A stretch of DNA of 64,000 nucleotides from Thermus sp. CCB_US3_UF1 (lineage in GTDB: Bacteria; Deinococcota; Deinococci; Deinococcales; Thermaceae), in NCBI RefSeq assembly GCF_000236585.1, contig NC_017278.1, positions 806,001 through 870,000 on the forward strand. The letters run 5' to 3'. Below are positions 15,935 through 25,368 of this stretch, one piece after another. The position numbers were made by a program, and so were the translations under genes. Positions within the stretch are counted from its first letter, which is position 1. Each line of letters opens with the position of its first letter. The notes under the pieces are model-generated. The model did not search any database, was not told where the DNA came from, and saw only the letters and a list, made by a program, of their open reading frames with translations.

Positions 15935-15964
15935 ATATTCCGCAGGGGGGACGCCCCCTGTCAA
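15935..15964 (-). promoter_or_regulatory. Promoter of the iclR-acs fusion operon (probably leaderless)
   Basis: TTGACA (15964-15959), 18-bp spacer, GAATAT (15940-15935), then 8 nt to the ATG at 15926. The perfect -35 is inside the left arm of the inverted repeat. The -10 matches poorly. Confidence 0.6.
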
Positions 15965-16011
15965 GAAAGGGGGCCTTTGGCAAATGGTGAGAAACCCCCC
16001 TTTTCTTGACC
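15959..16011. promoter_or_regulatory. Inverted repeat (candidate operator) carrying both divergent -35 boxes
   Basis: Left arm TGTCAAGAAAGGGGG (15959-15973) mirrors right arm CCCCCCTTTTCTTGACC (15995-16011), about 21 nt apart. Each arm contains one promoter's -35 hexamer with its upstream TTTC. A dimeric regulator binding here would affect acsA and the iclR-acs operon together. The fusion protein itself is the obvious candidate, since IclR proteins usually regulate divergent neighbours (inference). Confidence 0.65.
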
Positions 16012-16034
16012 CTGCCCTGGCCGCACCCTATCCT
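16006..16034 (+). promoter_or_regulatory. Promoter of acsA
   Basis: TTGACC (16006-16011), 17-bp spacer, TATCCT (16029-16034). The start site would fall near 16041, giving a short leader carrying AAAGGAGGG immediately before ATG 16054. Confidence 0.8.
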
Positions 16035-16053
16035 CAAGGCCAAAGGAGGGCGT

Positions 16054-18000
<1,947 letters not shown>

Positions 18001-18012
18001 GGCTAGGCCCTT

Positions 18013-18043
18013 GGGGAGGGCCGGGAGGTTCCCGGACCTCCCC
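18013..18043. terminator. Bidirectional hairpin between acsA and the SnoaL-like gene
   Basis: GGGGAGG pairs with CCTCCCC and encloses a second perfect stem CCGGGA/TCCCGG with a 3-nt loop, between two convergent stop codons. There is no clear U-run on either side. Confidence 0.6.
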
Positions 18044-18048
18044 GCTCT

Positions 18049-18435
18049 TCACTGGGCCGGGCTTTTGTGCACGTGCACCACCTTCCAGCCTTCGGGGAAG
18101 CGCACCGCCACCCGGCTTTCGTTCACCGCCCGGTGCCGTAGCCCCTCCTCCCCTTCCACGGTGAGAAGGAGGGTGTAGCTGAAGATGGCCACGTCCCCGT
18201 AGCGCTGGAGGCGCTTTTCCAGGAGGTCTATCCGGTAAGGCCTTCCTCCCGTGGCCCAGCGCCTTTCCGTCATGAAGAGGTGGAAGGGGAGGCCGTCCAG
18301 GCGGTGGGGGGTGACGAACCACTCGTAGAGGGAAAGGTCCTCGTGGGTGGTGGCCCGGTAGCCTTCGGGATCCCCCTCGTAGATGCTCTTGAGGTGCCCC
18401 TCCAAAAAGGCCCAGAGTTCCGCCTCGCCCTCCAC
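18049..18435 (-). CDS. SnoaL/NTF2-like (CaMKII association-domain type) protein
   Basis: 128 aa. The cone-shaped NTF2 fold is suggested by the N-terminal helix pair (LWAFLEGHLKSIYEGD), an acidic/aromatic middle (HEDLSLYEWFVTPHR) and a final strand pair ending WKVVHVHKSPAQ, which is typical of the SnoaL_3/DUF4440 group. Members act as small-ligand-binding or oligomerisation modules, and no specific reaction can be assigned. GTG 18435 is 3 nt after the mutase stop, with GGAGGTGA overlapping that stop, so it is translated as part of the mutase operon. Confidence 0.75.
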   Translation of the reverse strand: MEGEAELWAFLEGHLKSIYEGDPEGYRATTHEDLSLYEWFVTPHRLDGLPFHLFMTERRWATGGRPYRIDLLEKRLQRYGDVAIFSYTLLLTVEGEEGLRHRAVNESRVAVRFPEGWKVVHVHKSPAQ

Positions 18436-18438
18436 GCT

Positions 18439-19983
18439 TCACCTCCCCGGCTGGTACTCCCCCCACTCCTCCCGCAGGACCCCGCAGACCTCCCCCAGGG
18501 TGGCCCGGCGGCGGAAGGCCTCCAGCACGTAGGGGAAGAGGTTCTCCTCCCCCTTGGCGGCCCGGCGCAGGGCCTCGAGGCCCACCCGCACGCTTTCCCC
18601 ATCCCGCCTTTCCTTGAAGGCGGCCAGCTCCCGCTTGCGCCTTTCGTGGAGCTCGGGGTCGATGCGCTGCACGGGGGTGGGCTCGTTCAGGGGGCTTTGG
18701 GGGTCGGCGAAGCGGTTGACCCCCACGATGACCCGCTTCCCCTCCTCCACCTCCTTCTGGAACTGCCAGGCCGACTCCTCAATGGCCCGGCTGAAGTAGC
18801 CGCTTTCCACCGCCGCCACCGCCCCGCCCAGGGCATCGATCTCGCGGATCAGCTTTTCCGCCTCCGCCTCCAGCTGGTCCGTGAGGTGCTCCACGTAGAA
18901 GCTGCCCCCCAAGGGGTCAATGGCCCGGGTGACCCCGCTCTCGTAGGCCAGGATCTGCTGGGTGCGCAGGGCGAGGAGGGCGCTTTTTTCCGTGGGCAGG
19001 CCTAGGGCCTCGTCGTAGGCGTTGGTGTGCAGGCTCTGCGTCCCCCCCAAGACGGCGGCCAGGGCCTGGTAAGCGGTGCGCACCACGTTGTTCAGCGGCT
19101 CCTGGGCGGTGAGGGTGGAGCCCCCGGTCTGGGTGTGGAAGCGCAGGGCCCAGCTCCTCGGGTCCTTGGCCCCGAACTCCTCCCGCATGATGCGGGCCCA
19201 AAGCCGCCTGGCGGCGCGGAACTTGGCGGCCTCCTCCAGGATGTCCCCGTGGGCGGCGAAGAAGAAGGAAAGCCTGGGGGCGAAGGCGTCCACGTCCAGG
19301 CCCCGTTCCAGGGCGGCCCGCACGTAGGCCTTGCCGTCGGCCAGGGTGAAGGCGATCTCCTGGGCGGCGGTGGCCCCGGCCTCGCGGATGTGGTAGCCGG
19401 AGATGCTGATGGTGTTCCACTTGGGCACGCGCTGGGCGCAGAACTCAAAGATGTCCGTCACCAAGCGCATGGAAGGCCCTGGGGGGTAGATGTAGGTGCC
19501 GCGGGCGAAGTACTCCTTGAGGATATCGTTTTGCACCGTGCCCGAAACCTTGTCCCAGGACACCCCCTGCTCCTCGGCCACCAGGAGGTAAAGGGCCAGG
19601 AGCATCATGGCGGGGGCGTTGATGGTCATGCTGGTGGACACCCGGTCCAGGGGGATGCCCTGGAAAAGCCTCTGCATGTCCTCCAGGGTGGCGATGGATA
19701 CCCCCACCCGCCCCACCTCGCCCACGCTCATGGGATGGTCAGGGTCCAGGCCCAGCTGGGTGGGTAGGTCAAAGGCCACGCTGAGGCCGGTCTGGCCCTG
19801 GGCTAAGAGGTAGCGGTAGCGGGCGTTGGACTCCTCGGCGGTGGAGAAGCCCGCGTACTGCCGCATGGTCCAGAGCCGGTCCAGGTACATCCTGGGGTAG
19901 ATGCCCCGGGTGAAGGGGTATTCCCCGGGGCGGCCCAGCTTCTCCCGGTAGCCTTCGGGCAGGGACTCAAAGAGGCCTTCCAT
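18439..19983 (-). CDS. Methylmalonyl-CoA mutase large (substrate-binding) subunit
   Basis: 514 aa covering only the TIM-barrel acyl-CoA domain. Family features are [26 protein letters not shown] with the substrate Tyr, [47 protein letters not shown] with an Arg at the carboxylate-binding position, and [14 protein letters not shown]. These residues favour methylmalonyl-CoA over isobutyryl-CoA mutase. The B12-binding domain (DxHxxG) is absent, so it must pair with a separate small subunit encoded elsewhere. It interconverts methylmalonyl-CoA and succinyl-CoA. It may be co-transcribed with the 46-aa peptide gene 9 nt upstream. Confidence 0.93.
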   Translation of the reverse strand: MEGLFESLPEGYREKLGRPGEYPFTRGIYPRMYLDRLWTMRQYAGFSTAEESNARYRYLLAQGQTGLSVAFDLPTQLGLDPDHPMSVGEVGRVGVSIATLEDMQRLFQGIPLDRVSTSMTINAPAMMLLALYLLVAEEQGVSWDKVSGTVQNDILKEYFARGTYIYPPGPSMRLVTDIFEFCAQRVPKWNTISISGYHIREAGATAAQEIAFTLADGKAYVRAALERGLDVDAFAPRLSFFFAAHGDILEEAAKFRAARRLWARIMREEFGAKDPRSWALRFHTQTGGSTLTAQEPLNNVVRTAYQALAAVLGGTQSLHTNAYDEALGLPTEKSALLALRTQQILAYESGVTRAIDPLGGSFYVEHLTDQLEAEAEKLIREIDALGGAVAAVESGYFSRAIEESAWQFQKEVEEGKRVIVGVNRFADPQSPLNEPTPVQRIDPELHERRKRELAAFKERRDGESVRVGLEALRRAAKGEENLFPYVLEAFRRRATLGEVCGVLREEWGEYQPGR

Positions 19984-19992
19984 GCCTTAGTT

Positions 19993-20133
19993 TTACAGGA
20001 AAACCCGCACGAGGAGGAGGAAGAGGAAGAGGGCTCCCAAGATGAGGAACAGAGGGGGCAGGAGGAGGCTGTAGACCGCCAGCACCAGGGCCAGGAAGTC
20101 CTTCCAGTCGGGTTTGGGATCCTTAGGCCGCAT
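19993..20133 (-). CDS. 46-aa single/double-helix membrane peptide
   Basis: A short frame, ATG 20133 to TAA 19993. It has a polar, Pro/Lys/Asp-rich start (MRPKDPKPDWKDFLALVL) followed by a long hydrophobic stretch that ends VRVFL. The stop is 9 nt before the mutase ATG. Coding pattern (G/C at third positions, charged N-terminus then hydrophobic core) supports a real gene. No family is recognised and no strong ribosome site is visible. It is too short to exclude chance. Confidence 0.55.
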   Translation of the reverse strand: MRPKDPKPDWKDFLALVLAVYSLLLPPLFLILGALFLFLLLVRVFL

Positions 20134-20183
20134 GCCTATCCCTAGGCTAGGATCCACGCCTGCCTCCCGCAAGGCTTCGCCCC

Positions 20184-20212
20184 TTCATAGCTAGGTTGCT
20201 TTTTGCTAGCAT
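20184..20212 (+). promoter_or_regulatory. Promoter of the winged-helix/min operon (leaderless)
   Basis: TTCATA (20184-20189), 17-bp spacer, TAGCAT (20207-20212), then 6 nt to ATG 20219. Confidence 0.55.
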
Positions 20213-20218
20213 TGGGCC

Positions 20219-20527
20219 ATGGCCCTAACCCGCAACGCCCGAAAGGTCCTCAAGGTTCTGGCCCGGCGGGGGGCTCCGGAGGTCCTCTTGGCCTTAAGCC
20301 GGGGGGCTTCCCGCTTCTCCGACCTGGAGAGCTCCCTCCTCCTCTCCCCCCGCACCCTGGCCGAACGCCTGCGGGAGTTTCACCTTCTGGGTCTGGTGGA
20401 CCGCAGGGCCTTCCCGGAGGTGCCGCCTCGGGTAGAATACACCCTGACCCCGCGGGGCAGGCGGGTTTTGGATTTCTTGCACGGATTGGAAGAGGTGTTG
20501 GATATGGCCCAGGAGGAGGTACGGTGA
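20219..20527 (+). CDS. HxlR-like winged-helix transcriptional regulator
   Basis: 102 aa. The layout is a helix (RNARKVLKVLARRGAPEVLLAL), recognition helix (SRFSDLESSLLLSPRTLAERLREFHLLGLVDRR is the region; key residues SPRTLAERL), and wing (VEYTLTPRGRRVLDFL). This is the HxlR/ArsR-like pattern. Its stop overlaps the minD GTG start (GTGA), so it is co-expressed with the division-site genes and may autoregulate them. No minC is seen in this position. Confidence 0.85.
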   Translation: MALTRNARKVLKVLARRGAPEVLLALSRGASRFSDLESSLLLSPRTLAERLREFHLLGLVDRRAFPEVPPRVEYTLTPRGRRVLDFLHGLEEVLDMAQEEVR

Positions 20528-21327
20528 AGGCGAGAGCCATTGTGATCACGTCGGGTAAGGGGGGGGTGGGGAAGACCACCACCACCGCCAACCTGGGGGC
20601 GGCCCTGGCCAAGCTGGGGGAGAAGGTGGCGGTGGTGGACGTGGACGTGGGCCTGCGGAACCTGGACGTGGTCATGGGCCTTGAGGGGCGGGTGGTCTTT
20701 GACCTCATCGACGTCCTGGAGGGGCGGGCCAAGCCCCGGCAGGCCCTCATCCGGGACAAGCGGGTGGAAAACCTCTACCTCCTCCCCGCTTCCCAGACCA
20801 AGGACAAGGAGGCCCTGGACCCTGCCAGGTTCCGCGACCTCATCGCCTTCCTCCTGGCCGAGGAGGGCTTTGACCGCATCCTCATCGACTCTCCCGCGGG
20901 GATTGAGAAGGGTTTCCAGACCGCCGCCACCCCCGCGGAAGGGGCCTTGGTGGTGGTGAACCCCGAGGTGAGCAGCGTGCGGGACGCCGACCGCATCATC
21001 GGCCTCCTCGAGGCCCGGGAGATCCGGGAGAACTACCTCCTCATCAACCGCCTCCGCCCCAAGATGGTGGCCCGGGGGGACATGCTCTCCGTGGAGGACG
21101 TGGTGGAGATCCTGGGCCTCAAGCCCATCGGCATCATCCCCGAGGACGAGGGGGTCATCGTGTCCACCAACCAGGGGGAGCCCCTGGTCCTAAAGGGGAC
21201 GGGCCCAGCTGCCCAGGCCTTCATGGACACCGCCCGGCGCCTAAGGGGAGAGGAGGTGCCCTTCCGCCAGCTGGAAGAGGCCCAGGGCTTCCTGAGCGTC
21301 ATCCGCAGGCTCTTCGGAGGGGGCTGA
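20524..21327 (+). CDS. minD: Septum-site determining ATPase MinD
   Basis: 267 aa, normal length. The deviant Walker A motif SGKGGVGKTT is at residues ~10-19, with VDVDVGLRNLDVVMGLE, switch region DSPAGIEKGF, and a C-terminal amphipathic helix (FLSVIRRLFGGG) for membrane binding. MinD with MinE positions the division septum. The start is GTG 20524, chosen because the N-terminus VKARAIVITSGKGG matches the family; an upstream extension in this frame would overlap the regulator gene entirely. It overlaps minE by 1 nt. Confidence 0.96.
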   Translation: MKARAIVITSGKGGVGKTTTTANLGAALAKLGEKVAVVDVDVGLRNLDVVMGLEGRVVFDLIDVLEGRAKPRQALIRDKRVENLYLLPASQTKDKEALDPARFRDLIAFLLAEEGFDRILIDSPAGIEKGFQTAATPAEGALVVVNPEVSSVRDADRIIGLLEAREIRENYLLINRLRPKMVARGDMLSVEDVVEILGLKPIGIIPEDEGVIVSTNQGEPLVLKGTGPAAQAFMDTARRLRGEEVPFRQLEEAQGFLSVIRRLFGGG

Positions 21328-21548
21328 TGTGGTGGCGTAAGCGGAGCAAGGAGACCGCCAAGGAAAGGCTCAAGCTGGTCCTGGCCTACGACCGGGCCCG
21401 GCTTTCCCCAGGCCTGGTGGAGAGCCTGAAGCGGGACCTTCTGGAGGTTCTCCGCCGCTACTTCCCCGCCCAGGAGGAGGGGCTTTCCGTGGCCCTGGAG
21501 GAGCGGGGGGAGAAGATGGTCCTGGTGGCGGACATCCCCCTCAAGTAG
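21327..21548 (+). CDS. minE: Cell division topological specificity factor MinE
   Basis: 73 aa. It has a basic N-terminal anti-MinCD segment (RSKETAKERLKLVLAYDRARLSPGLV) followed by the topological specificity domain (LKRDLLEVLRRYFP, LVADIPLK). MinE stimulates MinD ATPase and drives it off the membrane. The start overlaps the minD stop by one base, and rodA follows immediately. Confidence 0.95.
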   Translation: MWWRKRSKETAKERLKLVLAYDRARLSPGLVESLKRDLLEVLRRYFPAQEEGLSVALEERGEKMVLVADIPLK

Positions 21549-22628
21549 ATGTTCCGGCGCCGGGTCAACCTCCTGGCCTACGACTGGGGCCTCATCCTCC
21601 TGACCCTGGCCCTCGCCGCCTTGGGCCTCGTCAACCTGCACAGCGCGGCCCCAGACCCAAGCCTCCTCCCCCGGCAGGCCGTGGCCCTAGGGCTCGGCCT
21701 CCTCCTGGCCGTGGGGGTACAGTTCCTTTCCCGCCGGGCGGTCTTCGCCTGGGCCTACCCCCTTTACGCCCTCTCCCTCCTCCTCCTGGTGGCGGTGCTC
21801 CTCTTTGGACGGGAGATCAACGGGGCCAAGGCCTGGTTCGTCCTGGGCCCCTTGCAGTTCCAGCCCCTGGAGGTGGCCAAGCTGGGCCTGGTCTTGGCCC
21901 TGGCCCGCCTTTTGCAGGGCCGGGCCGTGCGCCGGGTGGGAGACTACCTCCTTCCCGGCCTCCTTACCCTGCCCGTGGCCGCCCTCCTCCTCCTCCAGCC
22001 CGACCTGGGGGGCACCCTGGTGGTCCTCTTCGGGGCCTTCACCGTCCTCTTCGTCCGGGGCCTTCCCGCCAAGCACCTTGGGGTCGGGGTCCTGGCCCTG
22101 GTCCTCCTGGTGCCCACCGTGGTCTGGCCCAACCTCAAGCCCTACCAGCGGGAGCGGGTCCTGATCGTGCTGGACCCCTACCGGGACCCCCTGGGCCAGG
22201 GGTTTCAGGTGATCCAGTCCACCATCGCCATCGGCTCGGGGGGGCTCTTGGGCAAGGGGTACGGCCAGGGTACCCAGACCCAGCTGGGCTTTGTGCCCTT
22301 CCGCCATACGGATTTCGCCTTTGCCGTCTGGGCCGAGGAATGGGGTTTTGTGGGGGCGGTGGCCCTGATTGGGCTTTACGCCCTCCTCCTGGTGCGCCTC
22401 TTCTCCTTGGCCTTGGAGTGCCCGCAGCCTTCGGACCGCCTTTTCCTGGCGGGGGTAGGAGGGATGCTGGGTTTCCAGATCCTGGTCAACCTGGGGGTGG
22501 CCTTGGGGGTGATGCCGGTGACCGGCCTTACCCTGCCCCTCTTTTCCTATGGGGGGTCTAGCCTCATGGCCACCCTCCTTTCCCTGGGTCTGGTCTTGCT
22601 GGTCCACCGGGACCGGGCGGAGCCTTAG
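21549..22628 (+). CDS. rodA: RodA/FtsW-family peptidoglycan glycosyltransferase (SEDS)
   Basis: 359 aa with about ten transmembrane helices. SEDS motifs are present: NGAKAWFVLGPLQFQPLEVAKLG, LQPDLGGTLV (with the Asp needed for polymerase activity in RodA), GQGFQVIQSTIAIGSGG and PVTGLTLPLFSYGGSS near the end. It polymerises lipid II during cell elongation. The start codon follows the minE stop directly. Rod-shape rather than division function is inferred from the sequence type and the min/rod pairing. Confidence 0.92.
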   Translation: MFRRRVNLLAYDWGLILLTLALAALGLVNLHSAAPDPSLLPRQAVALGLGLLLAVGVQFLSRRAVFAWAYPLYALSLLLLVAVLLFGREINGAKAWFVLGPLQFQPLEVAKLGLVLALARLLQGRAVRRVGDYLLPGLLTLPVAALLLLQPDLGGTLVVLFGAFTVLFVRGLPAKHLGVGVLALVLLVPTVVWPNLKPYQRERVLIVLDPYRDPLGQGFQVIQSTIAIGSGGLLGKGYGQGTQTQLGFVPFRHTDFAFAVWAEEWGFVGAVALIGLYALLLVRLFSLALECPQPSDRLFLAGVGGMLGFQILVNLGVALGVMPVTGLTLPLFSYGGSSLMATLLSLGLVLLVHRDRAEP

Positions 22629-22633
22629 GGTCC

Positions 22634-22661
22634 TTGCCCACCTGGGCCCACCTGCTAAACT
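22634..22661 (+). promoter_or_regulatory. Promoter of potABCD (leaderless)
   Basis: TTGCCC (22634-22639), 16-bp spacer, TAAACT (22656-22661), 7 nt to the GTG at 22669. Confidence 0.6.
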
Positions 22662-22668
22662 AGGCCCC

Positions 22669-23739
22669 GTGGCCAGGGACGTGCTGGTGCGGCTTTCCGG
22701 GGTGCGCAAGCGCTTTGGCAACGTGGCGGCCCTGGACGGGGTGGACCTCGAGGTCCACCGGGGGGAGTTCTTCAGCCTCCTGGGCCCCTCGGGGTGCGGC
22801 AAGACCACCCTGCTTAGGCTCCTGGCGGGGTTTGACACCCCGGATGCGGGGCGCATTGAGATCGCGGGCCGGGACATGGCCGGGGTACCCCCCTACGCCC
22901 GCCCAGTCAACACCGTCTTCCAGAACTACGCCCTTTTCCCCCACATGACCGTGGAGGGGAACGTGGCCTTCGGCCTGCGCATGCAGGGCCTGCCCCCGGC
23001 TGAGGTGCGCAGGAAGGTGGCCTGGGCCCTGGAGCTCGTGGACCTTTTGGGCCTGGAAAGGCGCTATCCCCGGGAGCTTTCCGGCGGGCAGAAGCAGCGG
23101 GTGGCCCTGGCCCGGGCCTTGGTCCTGGAGCCGGAGGTCCTCCTCCTGGACGAGCCCCTTTCCGCCCTGGACGCCAGGCTGCGCCAGGAGCTTCGGGTGG
23201 AGCTCATGCAGCTCCAGAGGCGGTTGGGTAAGACCTTCATCTTCGTCACCCACGACCAGGAGGAGGCCCTGGTGATGTCGGACCGCATCGCGGTCATGCG
23301 GGCGGGGCGGATTGAGCAGCTGGGCCTGCCCGACGAGGTTTACGAGCGGCCCAGAAACCGCTTTGTGGCCGAGTTCCTGGGCCGCTCCAACTTCCTCCCC
23401 GCCCGCCCCCACCCCATGGGGGCGGAGACCCCCTTGGGGCCTTTGCGCCTGCGGGAGCCCTTGCGGGCGGAGGGGCACCTGGTCATCCGTCCGGAGAAGA
23501 TCCGCCTCTACCCTGCGGGCAACGGGGCCCCTGCGCGGGAGAACCTGGTGCGGGCCCGGGTGGAGGAGATCGTCTACACCGGGGCGGAGAACCAGTACTA
23601 CCTGCGGGCGGGAGAGGTGCGGCTTCTGGCCTACACCCTGAACCAGGACCTGCAAGAGCCGGGAGCCGAGGAGTTTGCCTACGGGGAGGAGGTCTTCTGC
23701 TACCTTCCCCCGGAGAACCTGGTGGTGGTCCATGAATGA
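22669..23739 (+). CDS. potA: Spermidine/putrescine ABC transporter ATP-binding protein
   Basis: 356 aa. Walker A GPSGCGKTT, Q-loop (NYALFPHMTVEGN), signature LSGGQKQRVALARAL, Walker B VLLLDEPLSALD, H-loop (VTHDQEEAL) and a C-terminal TOBE-like domain (~240-356) identify a PotA-type ATPase. It energises uptake of polyamines, which are unusually abundant in thermophiles. The GTG at 22669 is chosen from the -10 spacing and because the conserved region starts at once. It overlaps potB by 8 nt. Confidence 0.92.
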   Translation: MARDVLVRLSGVRKRFGNVAALDGVDLEVHRGEFFSLLGPSGCGKTTLLRLLAGFDTPDAGRIEIAGRDMAGVPPYARPVNTVFQNYALFPHMTVEGNVAFGLRMQGLPPAEVRRKVAWALELVDLLGLERRYPRELSGGQKQRVALARALVLEPEVLLLDEPLSALDARLRQELRVELMQLQRRLGKTFIFVTHDQEEALVMSDRIAVMRAGRIEQLGLPDEVYERPRNRFVAEFLGRSNFLPARPHPMGAETPLGPLRLREPLRAEGHLVIRPEKIRLYPAGNGAPARENLVRARVEEIVYTGAENQYYLRAGEVRLLAYTLNQDLQEPGAEEFAYGEEVFCYLPPENLVVVHE

Positions 23740-24592
23740 GGCGGCCACCCCCTTCCAGCGCCTCTTCCGCATCCTGGTGACCGTGGGCCCCGGGGGGCTT
23801 TGGCTTTTCCTCTTCGTCCTCCTGCCCACCCTTCTGGTCCTCCTGGCCTCCTTCCTCACCCGGGGGCCTTACGGGGAGCTGGGGGGGCCCTTGGGGGTAC
23901 ACAACTACGCCCGGGCCCTGGAGCCCGTCTACCTCGAGGCCTTCGCCCAAAGCCTCCTCATCGGGGTCCTGGCCACCCTCCTTTCCGCCCTTCTGGGCTA
24001 CCCCTTGGCCTTTTACATCGCCCGCCACCCCCGGCGGAACCTCCTTCTCTTCCTCCTCCTCCTCCCCTTCCTCACCAACTTCCTCATCCGGGTCTACGCC
24101 TGGCTGGTCCTCCTGCAGCGGGAGGGGCTTCTCAACGCCTTTCTGGGGGCTTTTGGCCTTGGGCCTTACGCCTTCTACCCCTCCTTCCTCGCCGTCCTCC
24201 TGGCCACGGTCTACACCTTCTTGCCCTTTTTCGTCCTCCCGGTCTACGCCAGCGTGGAGCGCCTGGACTGGCAGCTTTTGGAGGCGGCCTACGACCTGGG
24301 GGCCAGGCCCTTTAGGGCCTTCCTCCACGCCGTCCTCCCCCAGACCTACCCGGGGGTTTTCGCCGGGAGCGTGTTGGTCTTCATCCCCGCCATGGGCACC
24401 TTCGTGGTGGCGGACCTCCTGGGGGCGGGGCGGGTGGTCCTCGTCGGCAACCTCATCCAGCAGCAGTTTGGCCTCACCCGGGACTGGGCCTTTGGGGCGG
24501 CCCTGAGCGTCTTCCTCATGGCCTTTGTCCTCCTGGCCCTTTACCTTTACGCCCGGATCCAGGGGGAAAGGGGGCTGGAGGAGCTGGTATGA
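23732..24592 (+). CDS. potB: Spermidine/putrescine ABC transporter permease PotB
   Basis: 286 aa with six transmembrane helices and the permease EAA-type loop (EAAYDLGARPFRAFLHAVLPQTYPG has the pattern EAAxDLGA...LP). Family-typical LLLPFLTNFLIRVYAW and PAMGTFVVADLLGAGRVVLVGNLIQ are present. It forms the channel with PotC. The start is ATG 23732, inside the potA end. Confidence 0.93.
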   Translation: MNEAATPFQRLFRILVTVGPGGLWLFLFVLLPTLLVLLASFLTRGPYGELGGPLGVHNYARALEPVYLEAFAQSLLIGVLATLLSALLGYPLAFYIARHPRRNLLLFLLLLPFLTNFLIRVYAWLVLLQREGLLNAFLGAFGLGPYAFYPSFLAVLLATVYTFLPFFVLPVYASVERLDWQLLEAAYDLGARPFRAFLHAVLPQTYPGVFAGSVLVFIPAMGTFVVADLLGAGRVVLVGNLIQQQFGLTRDWAFGAALSVFLMAFVLLALYLYARIQGERGLEELV

Positions 24593-25368
24593 GGCGGTGG
24601 CTTTCCCTGCACGCCCTTCTGGTCTACCTCTTCCTCTACCTCCCCCTTTTGGTCATCGTGGCCCTCTCCTTCAACGAGAGCCGCCGGGGGGTGCGGTTCA
24701 CCGGCTTTACCCTGGACTGGTACCGGGCCCTCTTCCAGGACCCCAGGGTCTTGGAGTACTTCCTCAATACCCTGGTGGTGGCCCTGGGCTCTACCCTGGT
24801 CTCCACCCTCCTCGGCACCCTCCTGGCCCTGGGCCTGGTGCGCTACCGCTTTCCCGGAAAAGGGGTGTTGCGCTACCTCCTCTACATCCCCGTGGTGGTG
24901 CCCGACGTGGTCATGGGGGTTTCCCTCTTGCTCCTTTTCGCCTTTAGCCGGGAGCTTTTCGGCTTTCCCAAGCTCTCCCTCCTTACGGTGATCCTGGGGC
25001 ACATCACCTTCCAGGTGGCCTTTGTGACCCTGGTGGTGCGCTCCAGGCTCCTCCTCCTGGACCCTGGCCTCGAGGAAGCCGCCCGCGACCTGGGAGCCCG
25101 GGGCTTCCAGACCTTCTGGTACGTGACCCTGCCCCTGGCCTGGCCGGGGGTGGCCGCGGGGGCCCTTCTGGCCCTCACCCTCTCCCTGGACGACTTCGTG
25201 GTCACCTTTTTCACCGCCGGGCCCGGGGCCACCACCCTACCCCTTTACATCTATTCCAGCGTGAAGCTGGGGGTAAGCCCCAAGGTCCATGCCCTCTCCA
25301 CCCTCATCGTGGGCCTCAGCGCCTTTTTCCTGGCCTTGGGGTATGCTCTAACCCGGAGGCGGGTATGA
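24589..25368 (+). CDS. potC: Spermidine/putrescine ABC transporter permease PotC
   Basis: 259 aa with six transmembrane helices and the EAA loop (EEAARDLGARGFQTF, LPLAWPGV). Conserved LYLPLLVIVALSFNES and LSLDDFVVTFFTAGPG are typical of PotC. It partners PotB. The ATGA start overlaps the potB stop, and its own stop overlaps potD in the same way. Confidence 0.94.
   Translation: MRRWLSLHALLVYLFLYLPLLVIVALSFNESRRGVRFTGFTLDWYRALFQDPRVLEYFLNTLVVALGSTLVSTLLGTLLALGLVRYRFPGKGVLRYLLYIPVVVPDVVMGVSLLLLFAFSRELFGFPKLSLLTVILGHITFQVAFVTLVVRSRLLLLDPGLEEAARDLGARGFQTFWYVTLPLAWPGVAAGALLALTLSLDDFVVTFFTAGPGATTLPLYIYSSVKLGVSPKVHALSTLIVGLSAFFLALGYALTRRRV

Noticed and set aside
15927-16043. 39-residue N-terminal extension of the IclR-ACS fusion
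   Set aside because: It overlaps the divergent promoter region, and IclR homology begins at MARRRSLST.
16006-16053. Upstream extension of acsA
   Set aside because: It would place the promoter (TTGACC/TATCCT) and ribosome site inside the gene; ATG 16054 fits the family.
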